A DNA stretch of 64,000 nt from JBEEJZ01 sp041168905 (GTDB lineage Bacteria > Pseudomonadota > Gammaproteobacteria > Burkholderiales > Burkholderiaceae_C): the NCBI GenBank assembly GCA_041168905.1, contig JBEEJZ010000074.1, positions 10,133 to 74,132 on the forward strand, written 5' to 3'. Below, one piece after another: positions 49,962-58,542 of the stretch (position 1 is the first letter of the stretch; each line of letters starts with the position of its first letter). Made by a program: the position numbers and the translations under genes. The notes below the pieces were generated by a model, which did not search any database, was not told the DNA's origin, and worked only from the letters and a program-made list of their open reading frames with translations.

Positions 49962-51016
49962 GTGGCATGCCTACCCCGACTCAGCTCGATACCGAATGGC
50001 CTGTTCGTGTGGTGGCTTGGCAAACCACGCATGGCCGCCATGATTTGCCTTGGCAGAACACACGCGACCCTTACCGGGTGTGGCTGTCAGAAATCATGCT
50101 GCAGCAAACCCAGGTCGCCACGGTGCTCGATTACTACGCACGCTTTTTGGCACGCTTTCCCGATGTGCGCGCCCTTGCGGCAGCCAGTCAGGACGATGTT
50201 TTGGGCCTGTGGAGTGGCCTGGGGTACTACAGCCGCGCGCGCAATCTGCACCGCTGCGCGCAGCAGGTGGTGTCAGAACACGACGGCGTTTTCCCCCATA
50301 CAGCTGAACAATTGAAGACGCTGCCCGGCATTGGGCCCAGCACAGCGGCTGCGGTAGCCTCGCTCTGTTTTGGTGAGCGTGCGGCCATCCTCGATGGCAA
50401 CGTCAAGCGGGTACTGACGCGGGTTCTGGGCGTGGACGATGACCTGTCGGTGCTTTCCAACGAGCGGGCACTGCTGGCTCAGGCCGTGCGCTTGTTGCCG
50501 ACGCAGGACCTGTACCACGCCATGCCACGTTACACACAGGGGGTGATGGACCTGGGTGCAACGGTCTGCACCCCTCGACAGCCTAATTGCATGCTCTGCC
50601 CAGTGCAGGATTTGTGTGTGGCCCGAGCGCAGGGCCAGCCCGAGCGCTATCCCGTCAAGACCAAAAAGCTCAAGCGCACGGCCCTCTCGCTCTGGTTGTT
50701 ACATGCCCAGGACAGCGAGGGTGGCGTGTGGCTGTCGCAGCGGCCGGTGCCCGGCGTGTGGGCCGGCCTGCATTGTCTGCCCCTGTTTGAAAGTCGAGCC
50801 GCCCTGGTAGACGCGGTGCCGGCAGCCTGGCGCGATGACCTGATGGATCAGCCGGCTTTTGTCCATGTGTTGACCCACAAGGACTTGCATCTGCATGTGG
50901 TGCGCCTGACGCTGCCGCCCGGGGAAGTCCACTTGCAATTGCCCGGCACCCGAGTGGCTAAAAACGCCTGGCCAGCCCTGGGCTTGCCCGCGCCCGTGCG
51001 CAAGTTGCTCGCCTGA
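49958..51016 (+). CDS. mutY: Adenine DNA glycosylase MutY
   Basis: This enzyme removes adenine opposite 8-oxoguanine. The 352 residues contain the helix-hairpin-helix TLPGIGPSTAAAVAS with the following catalytic Asp region (ILDGNVKRVL), the iron-sulfur cluster cysteines in the spacing C-x6-C-x2-C-x5-C, and a C-terminal NUDIX-like domain for 8-oxoguanine reading (LLHAQDSEGGVWLSQRP). The start overlaps the mutM stop. Confidence 0.95.
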   Translation: MSGMPTPTQLDTEWPVRVVAWQTTHGRHDLPWQNTRDPYRVWLSEIMLQQTQVATVLDYYARFLARFPDVRALAAASQDDVLGLWSGLGYYSRARNLHRCAQQVVSEHDGVFPHTAEQLKTLPGIGPSTAAAVASLCFGERAAILDGNVKRVLTRVLGVDDDLSVLSNERALLAQAVRLLPTQDLYHAMPRYTQGVMDLGATVCTPRQPNCMLCPVQDLCVARAQGQPERYPVKTKKLKRTALSLWLLHAQDSEGGVWLSQRPVPGVWAGLHCLPLFESRAALVDAVPAAWRDDLMDQPAFVHVLTHKDLHLHVVRLTLPPGEVHLQLPGTRVAKNAWPALGLPAPVRKLLA

Positions 51017-51311
51017 GTTCCTCGATGATGGGCTGCCCTGCGTCTGTTTGATGCGGCGCAATATGTTGTTTGGCCGTCGTCTTCAGCATCGCTAGGTGGC
51101 ATATGCCGCCGTATGTAACTTGATGCGAGACACGATGAACCCAACATTCACGCTTGACAGGGACATGTCCGCCGCTGCGGCGGACCGTGACGATGTGCTG
51201 GTCTGCACCCTGAAACAACTGGCCCAGGGTGGGAGCCGAGGCCATGGTGGAGTTCGTCAGCGTGGCTGGTTTGCCGGCATGCGGCAGGCCGTTTTGGCCT
51301 GAGTCCCGAAG

Positions 51312-53096
51312 ATGCTCGGCACTCAGGCGATCAGTCGGGACGTTCTGGCTGAGAAATACCTGAAACCTGGTGAAACCAGTGTTCAAGACGTGTATCGCCG
51401 GGTGGCCCGGTCGCTTGCCTCGGTGGAGGCGCCCGCGCAGCAGGCAGCCTGGGAGCAACGTTTTCTGGAGAACCTTCAGGCAGGTGCCATAGGTGCGGGG
51501 CGCATCATGCATGCGGCCGGTGCGGGTACAGATGCTGCTGCCACCCTGATCAATTGCTTTGTGCAGCCGGTAGGCGATTGCCTCCAGGGTTTCGACGAGC
51601 AGGGCTATCCCGGCATAGAACAGGCCTTGGGCGAAGCTGCTGTAACCATGCGATGCGGCGGCGGTGTGGGCTATGACTTTTCGCGCATCCGGCCCCAGGG
51701 AGCAGCCGTCCGCGGCATGGCGTCGACGGCCTCCGGTCCATGCAGCCACATCAACGTTTTTGATCAATCTTGCGCAAGGGCCGAAAGCGGAGGCGCGCGC
51801 CGGGGCGCACAAATGGGCGTTCTGCGCATCGACCATCCGGATGTGCTGGAGTTCATCACCGCCAAGCGCACGCCTGGGCGCTGGAACAACTTCAATGTCT
51901 CGGTGGCGGTGCCAGACACCTTCATGCAGGCGCTTGCCGACGACAGCCCATGGCCGTTGGTGCACCGGGTCCAGCCGGGTGCTGCGGCGATGAACGCTGG
52001 GGCATTTCAGCGCGAGGACGGCTGGTGGGTGTACCGCACTGTGCCGGCCCGCGAGTTGTGGAACGCGGTGATACGCAGCGCCTACGAATTTGCCGAGCCC
52101 GGAATTCTGTTTCTGGACCGCATCAACCAGGACAACAATCTGCGCTATTGCGAAACTATCGAGGCCACCAATCCCTGTGGCGAGCAACCTTTGCCACCCT
52201 ATGGCTGTTGCTGCCTGGGGCCCATCGTCCTGCCGTGCTTCGTTCGCCATCCATTTGGCCTGCAAGGCAAACCGGTCTTTGATGTTGTCGCTTTCGAGCG
52301 GGCGGTGGCGCTGCAGGTGCGTGCACTCGACAACGTGCTGGACCTGACTTTCTGGCCCCTGCCCCAACAGCGGGATGAGGCCCTGGCCAAGCGACGCATC
52401 GGCGTGGGCTTTACCGGCCTGGGCAATGCGCTGGCCATGTTGTGCCTGCGTTACGACCGGGACGAGGGCCGTGACATGGCCGTCCACATTGCCGAACACA
52501 TGCGTGATGCCGCCTACGCGGCGTCGATCTCCCTGGCGCAGGAAAGGGGCGTTTTTCCCTGCTTCGATGTCAATGGTTACCTGGCTCCCGGCACCTTTGC
52601 GAGCCGTTTACCGCTGGCCCTGCAGCAGGCCATACGGCGCCATGGCATCCGCAACAGCCATCTGTTGTCGATTGCGCCGACCGGCACAGTGAGTCTGGCC
52701 TTTGCTGACAATGCTTCCAACGGTATTGAGCCTTCCTTTGCGTGGCAATACCTGCGCAAGAAGCGCGAAGCCGACGGTAGCCGCACCGACTACGCGGTAG
52801 AGGATCATGCCTGGCGCGTGTACCGGGACCTGGGGGGTGATGTGGGTGCGCTGCCCGACTACTTTGTCAGTGCCCTGTCGATGAGCGCTGGCGATCACAT
52901 TGCCATGATGCAGGCGGTTCGGCCCATGGTGGACGCAGCCATTTCCAAGACGGTGAATGTGGCCGTAAATTTTCCTTTTGAAGATTTCAAGGATTTGTAT
53001 CTGCAAGCCTGGCGGGCGGGCCTGAAGGGGCTGACCACCTACCGGCCCAACGACATTGTGGGGTCGGTGCTCCATGCCTGCCGCACGCCGGTGTAG
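51312..53096 (+). CDS. Adenosylcobalamin-dependent (class II) ribonucleotide reductase, short form
   Basis: This enzyme reduces ribonucleotides to deoxyribonucleotides with vitamin B12 and does not need oxygen. The 594 residues show the start QAISRDVLAEKYLKPGETSV, an early active-site cysteine (LINCFVQP), the finger loop TNPCGEQPLPPYGCCCLG with the catalytic N-C-x-E and the partner Cys, and the APTGTVSLAF barrel strand. It ends shortly after GLKGLTTYRPNDIVGSVL, and I see no C-terminal CxxC pair for re-reduction, only a single Cys. This may be the natural short form or a truncation. The 295 bases before it hold only an unsupported in-frame stretch ended by TGA. No B12 riboswitch was recognised. 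Confidence 0.85.
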   Translation: MLGTQAISRDVLAEKYLKPGETSVQDVYRRVARSLASVEAPAQQAAWEQRFLENLQAGAIGAGRIMHAAGAGTDAAATLINCFVQPVGDCLQGFDEQGYPGIEQALGEAAVTMRCGGGVGYDFSRIRPQGAAVRGMASTASGPCSHINVFDQSCARAESGGARRGAQMGVLRIDHPDVLEFITAKRTPGRWNNFNVSVAVPDTFMQALADDSPWPLVHRVQPGAAAMNAGAFQREDGWWVYRTVPARELWNAVIRSAYEFAEPGILFLDRINQDNNLRYCETIEATNPCGEQPLPPYGCCCLGPIVLPCFVRHPFGLQGKPVFDVVAFERAVALQVRALDNVLDLTFWPLPQQRDEALAKRRIGVGFTGLGNALAMLCLRYDRDEGRDMAVHIAEHMRDAAYAASISLAQERGVFPCFDVNGYLAPGTFASRLPLALQQAIRRHGIRNSHLLSIAPTGTVSLAFADNASNGIEPSFAWQYLRKKREADGSRTDYAVEDHAWRVYRDLGGDVGALPDYFVSALSMSAGDHIAMMQAVRPMVDAAISKTVNVAVNFPFEDFKDLYLQAWRAGLKGLTTYRPNDIVGSVLHACRTPV

Positions 53097-53219
53097 CAGT
53101 ACGGGGCCAGAGATGGCGCCGACCGTTGTGGCCGCGTCCCCGGAGTTTCGGCCTGGTGGGCGACTTTGCCCTGCAAGCCAGGAAATGACGGTGAATTCAA
53201 AATATTTTTGAAATAGGCC

Positions 53220-53246
53220 TAAATAACCCCCTAAATCTGCCGTTAA
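53220..53246 (+). promoter_or_regulatory. Sigma-28 (FliA)-type promoter candidate
   Basis: TAAA at 53220-53223, then 15 bases, then GCCGTTAA at 53239-53246. The flagellar sigma-28 consensus is TAAA-N15-GCCGATAA, so there is one mismatch in twelve fixed positions and the spacing is exact. A start of transcription near 53253 would give a leader of about 67 bases before the following gene. The rest of the 223-base spacer after the reductase gene shows only an imperfect AT-rich inverted repeat around 53192-53210. Confidence 0.55.
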
Positions 53247-53319
53247 GAAAGATACGACAACTGGAAAAAGCTACCTCTACCGACCTGTACCGACCCTAAA
53301 CCACGCCACTGGACCCAAA

Positions 53320-53850
53320 ATGAACATCCCGCCCGTCGATCGACCCAGCACTGTGCGCCCCGTGGCCGCAGAGTTGGCTTCGCTTGGCAGCAGCCGGGTG
53401 CTACCCACGGCGCCGGTCAACCCCACAGTGGTTTCGGCGCCGGAGCCAGTGTCCGGCGTCATCAATCTGGTGAATCAGGCCAATAAGCCCAGCGAAGGGG
53501 AGGCGGTTTACCGGAGTGTGTCCGACCCCAACCGCCGCGGCTCGGAGGCTGCGACCACGCCCAAGGACTGGACCATCACCCGGCCCGAACCGGTCAAAGA
53601 GGAAGTGCCGCCGCCGGAGCCCATCTCCAAACTGTTGATCGACCACCTGCACAAGCTCTGGCAGGCTAGCGGGCAGGCGGTGAGTGAGCTGCTGGCCGAA
53701 CATCCCAGCAAGGTGGCGGCCGTGACGCCTCTTGAAAACGCACCCACTGGTGATGCAGTCAACGAGGTGCTGACCTATGACCCGGTCTCCATCGCCAAAA
53801 CGGCAAAGGCCAGCTCGGGCGGTTCGTCGTCCGACTCCACGACGCGTTAG
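53320..53850 (+). CDS. Proline-rich protein of unknown function behind a sigma-28-type promoter
   Basis: This 176-residue hydrophilic protein has no signal peptide or membrane segment. The N-terminal 95 residues are rich in Pro, Val and Ser (low complexity, likely disordered). A central part (about 99-128, PISKLLIDHLHKLWQASGQAVSELL) looks like an amphipathic helix pair, and the tail is Ser/Ala/Thr-rich. I recognise no family. The ATG is the only reasonable start, and the codon pattern fits the neighbours. The upstream flagellar-type promoter suggests membership of the motility regulon, but no flagellar gene is nearby. It lies 72 bases upstream of queC, and both could be one transcript. Confidence 0.65.
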   Translation: MNIPPVDRPSTVRPVAAELASLGSSRVLPTAPVNPTVVSAPEPVSGVINLVNQANKPSEGEAVYRSVSDPNRRGSEAATTPKDWTITRPEPVKEEVPPPEPISKLLIDHLHKLWQASGQAVSELLAEHPSKVAAVTPLENAPTGDAVNEVLTYDPVSIAKTAKASSGGSSSDSTTR

Positions 53851-53922
53851 TCGCCCCGGGTCGTTGAGGCCCCGTCGCCGCCATCCGGCAGAGGTCCCAG
53901 TGGCATCGCCTAAGATGCCGGC

Positions 53923-54645
53923 ATGCACACCTCAGCCCTTGTTTTGTTCTCGGGTGGTCAGGATTCGACCACCTGCCTGGCCCACGCCCTGTGCCGGTAT
54001 GAACGCGTTGAAACCATCGCTTTCGACTACGGCCAGCGCCACCATGTCGAACTGCAAGCACGTCTGGCAGTTCTGGAGGCCTTGAAAACCGGTTTCCCCG
54101 ACTGGGGTGCCAAGCTTGGCGAAGACCATCTGCTGGACTTGGCCGTTCTCGGGCAGGTGAGCGAAACGTCTCTGACCCGGGATACGGCCTTCAATTTGGA
54201 AAGCAATGGTCTGCCCAACAGTTTTGTACCCGGCCGCAACCTGCTGTTTCTGACCCTGGCTGCCGCCGTTGCCTATCGCCGTGGCTTACAAGTGCTGGTG
54301 ACAGGCGTGTGTGAAACCGATTTTTCAGGCTACCCGGATTGCCGCGACGACACCATGAAGGCCATGCAGCTGGCCTTGTCGCTGGGCATGGACCGGCGCT
54401 TTTTGCTGGAGACCCCGCTGATGTGGATCGACAAGGCCCAAACCTGGGCTCTGTCACGTTCGCTGGGCGAGCAGTCGGGGGTGGCCGGGGGTGGTGATGC
54501 GCTGGTGCAGCTGATCATCGAGCACACCCATACCTGTTACCTGGGCGACCGCATCCACCGCCATGCCTGGGGCTATGGTTGTGGTGATTGCCCGGCCTGC
54601 GGCCTGCGGCAAAAAGGCTACGAGCGGTTTTTGCTGACCCGATAA
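53923..54645 (+). CDS. queC: 7-cyano-7-deazaguanine synthase QueC
   Basis: This ATP-dependent enzyme makes preQ0 for queuosine. The 240 residues include the PP-loop SGGQDSTTC (about 9-17), the DYGQRHHVE segment, the SFVPGRNLLFLT motif and the C-terminal zinc cysteines in CGDCPACGLRQKG. Its end overlaps the end of the convergent ABC exporter gene by 28 bases, so no separate terminator fits between them. Confidence 0.95.
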   Translation: MHTSALVLFSGGQDSTTCLAHALCRYERVETIAFDYGQRHHVELQARLAVLEALKTGFPDWGAKLGEDHLLDLAVLGQVSETSLTRDTAFNLESNGLPNSFVPGRNLLFLTLAAAVAYRRGLQVLVTGVCETDFSGYPDCRDDTMKAMQLALSLGMDRRFLLETPLMWIDKAQTWALSRSLGEQSGVAGGGDALVQLIIEHTHTCYLGDRIHRHAWGYGCGDCPACGLRQKGYERFLLTR

Positions 54646-56396
54646 CGCGCAGCAGAGCCCTCGGGCTCGGGTTCCAGCGTCCAGCGCTGGTCGTGAAAGG
54701 CGGCCACCGATGGGCGGTGCGCAATCGACACCAGTGCGCCCTGGCGCTTGCGGACCATGTCTACCAAACGCCCATACAAAGTGCGTTCGCTGGCTTCGTC
54801 CAGCGCGCTGGTGGCTTCGTCGGCAAAGACCCAGGCGGGCTGCTTCAAGAACACGCGGGCCAGCGCCAGGCGCTGCTGTTCGCCGCCAGACAACTTCTGG
54901 CCCCAGGCGGCCAGGGTGTCCAGCTCCTGGGTGAGGTGGGGCAACTGGGCCTGTTCCAGCGCAAGGCGCAAATCGGGATCGCTGTAGCGCGTGGCTGCCT
55001 CGGGGTAGGCCAGCGCGTCGCGCAAGCTGCCGTCCGGGAAATACGGCCGCTGCGGGATGAACATGGTTTCTGCTGGCCGCGTGACCTGGCCGCGCGCAAA
55101 GGGCCAGATGCCTGACAGCGCCCGAAACAGTGTGGATTTGCCGCTGCCCGATGGACCCTGCAGCAGCACCTGGTCGCCTGCGCGCGCTTGCAGGGTTTCC
55201 TGGTTGATCAGCAGTTCGCCATTGGGCAGGGCGACCGTCAGGCCCTGCGCATTCAGTTTTGCGCCCTCGTCCGCCTTCGCCTCTTCCTGCAGCTGGTGTG
55301 GCGCTGTCGCCAAGGCGGTCATGCTGTCTTCAAAACTGGTCAGGCGGTCGGTGGTGGCGCGCCAGCTTGCCAGGCTGCTGTAGTTATCCACAAACCAGCT
55401 CAGGGAGTCCTGCACCCGGCCGAAGGCGCTGGAGATCTGCATCAGTTGCCCCAGTGCGATGGCCCCGCTGAAAAAGCGTGGTGCCGCCACGATAAAAGGG
55501 AACACCACCGCGGCCTGGCCAAAAAAACTGTTGAACCAGATCAGGCTTTTCTGGGCTTTCAGGAGCTTGAGGTAGTTGCTCAGCACCTCGGAAAACCGCA
55601 GGTCCAGATGGCCGCGTTCCACCGTTTCGCCTTTGTCCAGCGCAATCGATTCGCTGTACTCGCGTACCCGAACCAGGTGATGGCGGAAGTTCGCCTCCAC
55701 CTGTTGCTGCTGAAAATTCAGAGCAATCTGGGGGCGGCCAATGTAGTGTGTGAGTACGCTGCCCACCAGACAGTACAGCACGGCCATCCAGACCATGAAG
55801 CCGGGAATCAATACTTCCTGGCCGCCCACCTGAAAACCGAAATCACCCGACAGCCCCCACAAGATGCCGACAAAGCTGGCAAGCGTGACCGTGGCATTCA
55901 GCAATCCCATCGTCAGGCCGATGGACTGGCTGGTGAACTGGTTCACATCTTCCTGTATGCGCTGGTCGGGGTTGTCCGGCGCAGCGCCATTGCTGGATTT
56001 GGCAAATCGGGCCAGCTCCAGTCTGTAAAAAGCGTGGTGCTCCAGCCAGCGCTGCAGGTAATGCCGCGTCATCCACGCGCGCCAGCGCATCTCCAGCAGC
56101 TGGGTGAGGTAAAAGCGGTAAACCGCCAAAATGATGAGAGCAAAGGCAATCCAGGTGAAGCGCCCCAGCTGCTGCCAGAACACGGCTTGGTCCTTGGCCT
56201 CCAGGGCATCGTAAAACAGCCGGTTCCAGTCGTTGAACAGGACCAGCAGATACACCCCGCCCAGGTTCAGTGCCACGATGCCGGCCAGCATCAAGCGGGC
56301 GCGCCACTTTTCTTCGGATTGGAAGTAGGGGCTCGCGAGCGCCCAGACTTTGCGGATGAAGACTTTGAAGCTGGCGAATTTCTGGGTCAGGGTCAT
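54618..56396 (-). CDS. ABC transporter with fused permease and ATPase, SbmA/BacA-type membrane part
   Basis: This half-transporter of 592 residues has an N-terminal membrane domain of about six helices (about 30-340) of the SbmA/BacA-like (YddA, ABCD) group, with the EEKWRARLML start region and the RIQEDVNQF loop. The ATPase domain has Walker A GPSGSGKS, signature LSGGEQQR, Walker B FADEATSALDE and an H-loop SIAHR. It probably works as a homodimer. The substrate is unknown; relatives handle peptides, vitamin B12 or long acyl chains. It starts a few bases after the 5'-nucleotidase gene on the same strand. Confidence 0.9.
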   Translation of the reverse strand: MTLTQKFASFKVFIRKVWALASPYFQSEEKWRARLMLAGIVALNLGGVYLLVLFNDWNRLFYDALEAKDQAVFWQQLGRFTWIAFALIILAVYRFYLTQLLEMRWRAWMTRHYLQRWLEHHAFYRLELARFAKSSNGAAPDNPDQRIQEDVNQFTSQSIGLTMGLLNATVTLASFVGILWGLSGDFGFQVGGQEVLIPGFMVWMAVLYCLVGSVLTHYIGRPQIALNFQQQQVEANFRHHLVRVREYSESIALDKGETVERGHLDLRFSEVLSNYLKLLKAQKSLIWFNSFFGQAAVVFPFIVAAPRFFSGAIALGQLMQISSAFGRVQDSLSWFVDNYSSLASWRATTDRLTSFEDSMTALATAPHQLQEEAKADEGAKLNAQGLTVALPNGELLINQETLQARAGDQVLLQGPSGSGKSTLFRALSGIWPFARGQVTRPAETMFIPQRPYFPDGSLRDALAYPEAATRYSDPDLRLALEQAQLPHLTQELDTLAAWGQKLSGGEQQRLALARVFLKQPAWVFADEATSALDEASERTLYGRLVDMVRKRQGALVSIAHRPSVAAFHDQRWTLEPEPEGSAARYRVSKNRS

Positions 56397-56401
56397 GGTG
56401 C

Positions 56402-57295
56402 TCAGGTATTGGCAGGGCCGCTGGCCACATGGCCCGAGGGCACATGCTGTGCGGCAGATTCGATGTGGCCGGCCTGATCGTCAAAAAAGAAGTCAGGCTC
56501 GAACTCGCGCAAAAACTCCCCTTTGGGCAAGCCACCTAAAAACATGGCCTCATCGACCTCGATGTTCCAGTTCATCAGGGTGCGGATGGCGCGGTCGTGG
56601 GCTGGTGCGCTGCGGGCTGTCACCAGTGCCGTGCGTATGCGCATGTGCGGCGTGCTTTCCTGTTGCAGCCGATGCAGCGCTTGCAGCAGTGGCTTGAAAG
56701 GGCCGGGGGGCAGGGGTTTGGTCGCGCGGCGTTTCTCGTGGGATTGAAAAGCCTCCAGCCCGCTGCGTTGGAACACCAGCTCAGCCTCGTCCGAGAACAG
56801 CACGGCGTCTCCGTCGAAGGCGATGCGCACTTCGTTGGGGTAGGTGTCGCGTGCCCGCACCGAGCCGGTGTGGACCGTGGCTGCTGCAAAGCCGGCATTC
56901 AAAGCGGCTCGCACATCGCCCGGGTTGGCCGACAAAAACAGGTTGGCCTGCAGGGGGCGCAGGTAGCGATAGGGCTCGCGCCCCTTGGTAAATACGCCGC
57001 GCTCGATGCGCAGCTGGCTGGCGCGCGCCGAATTAAACACCCGTAAGCCCGACACCGGGTCGTTGCGAGACAGGATCACCACCTCGACCCGCTTGGCACC
57101 TTCATTGAAGGCCAATAGTTTTTTGACCAGCGAATGCGCCACTCCGGGCTTGGCCGCCTGCTCCAGCCGTTCCAGCTGCAGTGCCATGTAAGCGCGATCG
57201 TCGCCCTGCTCAAACACCCGGTTTTCTTCTTCGAAGTCAAACAGGGCGCGCGAGGCAATTGCCACCACCAATTGATCGGCGAGGGATGCAGCCAT
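56402..57295 (-). CDS. Cytosolic 5'-nucleotidase
   Basis: This 297-residue protein of the bacterial 5'-nucleotidase family dephosphorylates nucleoside monophosphates. Family marks are the N-terminal ADQLVVAIASRALFDFEEENRVFE region (split), ILSRNDPVSGLRVFNS near 74-89, the IAFDGDAVLFSDE metal site near 157-169 and the late FFFDDQAGH. There is no signal peptide. It lies between gspF (two bases) and the ABC exporter (five bases) in a tightly packed minus-strand run. Confidence 0.88.
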   Translation of the reverse strand: MAASLADQLVVAIASRALFDFEEENRVFEQGDDRAYMALQLERLEQAAKPGVAHSLVKKLLAFNEGAKRVEVVILSRNDPVSGLRVFNSARASQLRIERGVFTKGREPYRYLRPLQANLFLSANPGDVRAALNAGFAAATVHTGSVRARDTYPNEVRIAFDGDAVLFSDEAELVFQRSGLEAFQSHEKRRATKPLPPGPFKPLLQALHRLQQESTPHMRIRTALVTARSAPAHDRAIRTLMNWNIEVDEAMFLGGLPKGEFLREFEPDFFFDDQAGHIESAAQHVPSGHVASGPANT

Positions 57296-57297
57296 TT

Positions 57298-58536
57298 TTA
57301 GCGTGCCAGTTGGTTGAGTTCGATGATGGGCAGCAGCACCGCCAGCACGATCAGCATGACGATCAAGCCCATGCCAACAATCAGCAGTGGCTCCAGCAGT
57401 GTGGCCATCTGCAGCGCACGGCGCTGTACTTCGGTGCCCAGCTGCCTGGCGGCACGGTCCAGCATCACCGGGAGCTGGCCGGTTTGCTCGCCCAGCCGTG
57501 CAAACATTCCCAGCAGACCTGGAAAGCGTTTCTTTTGGGCCAGGGCGGAGGCCAGCGGCGCACCCTCACGCACCAGTACCAGTGCGTCTAGCGCGTCGGC
57601 ACGCATGGCCCGGTTCGACAAGGTATCGGCTGCCGCCTGCAGCGCTTTCAGGATGGGCACGCCCGCGCCCGCCAGCATGGCCAGCGTGCCGGCATAGCGC
57701 GCTGCGTTGTAGCCGCGGGACAGTTTGCCCAGCAAGGGCAGGGTCAGCCAGGTGGCATCAAAGCGCTCGCGAAAGGCGGCGCTGCGCCAGGCGATACGAG
57801 TGGCGACGCCGGCACCGATCAGCGCCAGGGCGATCAGCCAGCCCTGGTGGCGCACAAAATTCCCCAAGGCCAGCATGATGACCGTCAGCGTGGGCAGGGC
57901 GCGCTTGCTGCCGGCAAACACCTCGGCCACTTGCGGCACCACATAGCCCAGTAAAAACATGACGATGGTGATGGCCACCAGCGTGACGATGGCCGGGTAG
58001 AGTGCGGCACCGATCAGCTGCGAGCGCAGCGCCTGGCTTTGCTCCAGGTCGTCCGCCAGGCGCTCCAGCACCAGGCCCAGCTTACCGCTGTGCTCGCCCG
58101 CACCCACCACCGCGCAATAGGTGTCCGAGAACTCGCGGGGGTGCTGTGCCAGCGCCGTGGCAAATGCGGTGCCGCCGTTGACCTCGGCGCGCAGACTAGC
58201 CACCAAATGACGTTCAGCTTCGTTGTCAGCTTCATCCGACAGTGCGGTCAGCGCCCGCTCCAAGGGCAAGCCACTGGTCACCAGGCCTGCAATCTGCCGG
58301 GTCCAGATGGCCAGCTGGGTGGTGTTGAAAACCCGTTTTTTCCAGAGCGTGGTGTTCCAGACCGAGGTGCCGGGGGCACTGGTACCGGCAGAGTCTGCGC
58401 CCAACAGCTCCACGGCCAGCGGCACCAGGGACTGCGCCCGCAGCAGGCCGCGGGCCGCACGGGCGGTGTCGGCTTCGATCACGCCTTTGCGTGGGTCACC
58501 GGCGGTGGTCAGGGCTTCGAAGGCGTAAGCGGGCAT
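57298..58536 (-). CDS. gspF: Type II secretion inner-membrane protein GspF
   Basis: This is the polytopic platform protein of the type II secretion/type IV pilus family. The 412 residues have two copies of the GspF domain (about 75-200 and 280-400), each with the conserved helical start RQIAGLVTSGLPLERAL and AGTLAMLAGAGVPILKAL, and three membrane helices. Here it stands alone: no other gsp or pil gene is next to it, so partner proteins must be encoded elsewhere. The final helix ends ...LLPIIELNQL as usual. Confidence 0.9.
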   Translation of the reverse strand: MPAYAFEALTTAGDPRKGVIEADTARAARGLLRAQSLVPLAVELLGADSAGTSAPGTSVWNTTLWKKRVFNTTQLAIWTRQIAGLVTSGLPLERALTALSDEADNEAERHLVASLRAEVNGGTAFATALAQHPREFSDTYCAVVGAGEHSGKLGLVLERLADDLEQSQALRSQLIGAALYPAIVTLVAITIVMFLLGYVVPQVAEVFAGSKRALPTLTVIMLALGNFVRHQGWLIALALIGAGVATRIAWRSAAFRERFDATWLTLPLLGKLSRGYNAARYAGTLAMLAGAGVPILKALQAAADTLSNRAMRADALDALVLVREGAPLASALAQKKRFPGLLGMFARLGEQTGQLPVMLDRAARQLGTEVQRRALQMATLLEPLLIVGMGLIVMLIVLAVLLPIIELNQLAR

Positions 58537-58542
58537 GGCGGT

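Noticed and set aside
51096..51302. Possible small gene between mutY and the reductase, in the same frame as the reductase
   Set aside because: No ribosome-binding site or recognisable motif, Gly/Arg-rich; probably chance. I also looked here for a B12 riboswitch and saw no clear B12 box.
50958..52499. Open frame of 513 codons opposite mutY end and the ribonucleotide reductase
   Set aside because: Composition is that of a shadow frame in GC-rich DNA, and the opposite strand carries complete enzyme motifs.
53185..53215. AT-rich inverted repeat (TTCAAAATATTTTTGAA) as operator or terminator of the reductase gene
   Set aside because: The palindrome is imperfect and has no GC stem; it is only mentioned in the spacer description.
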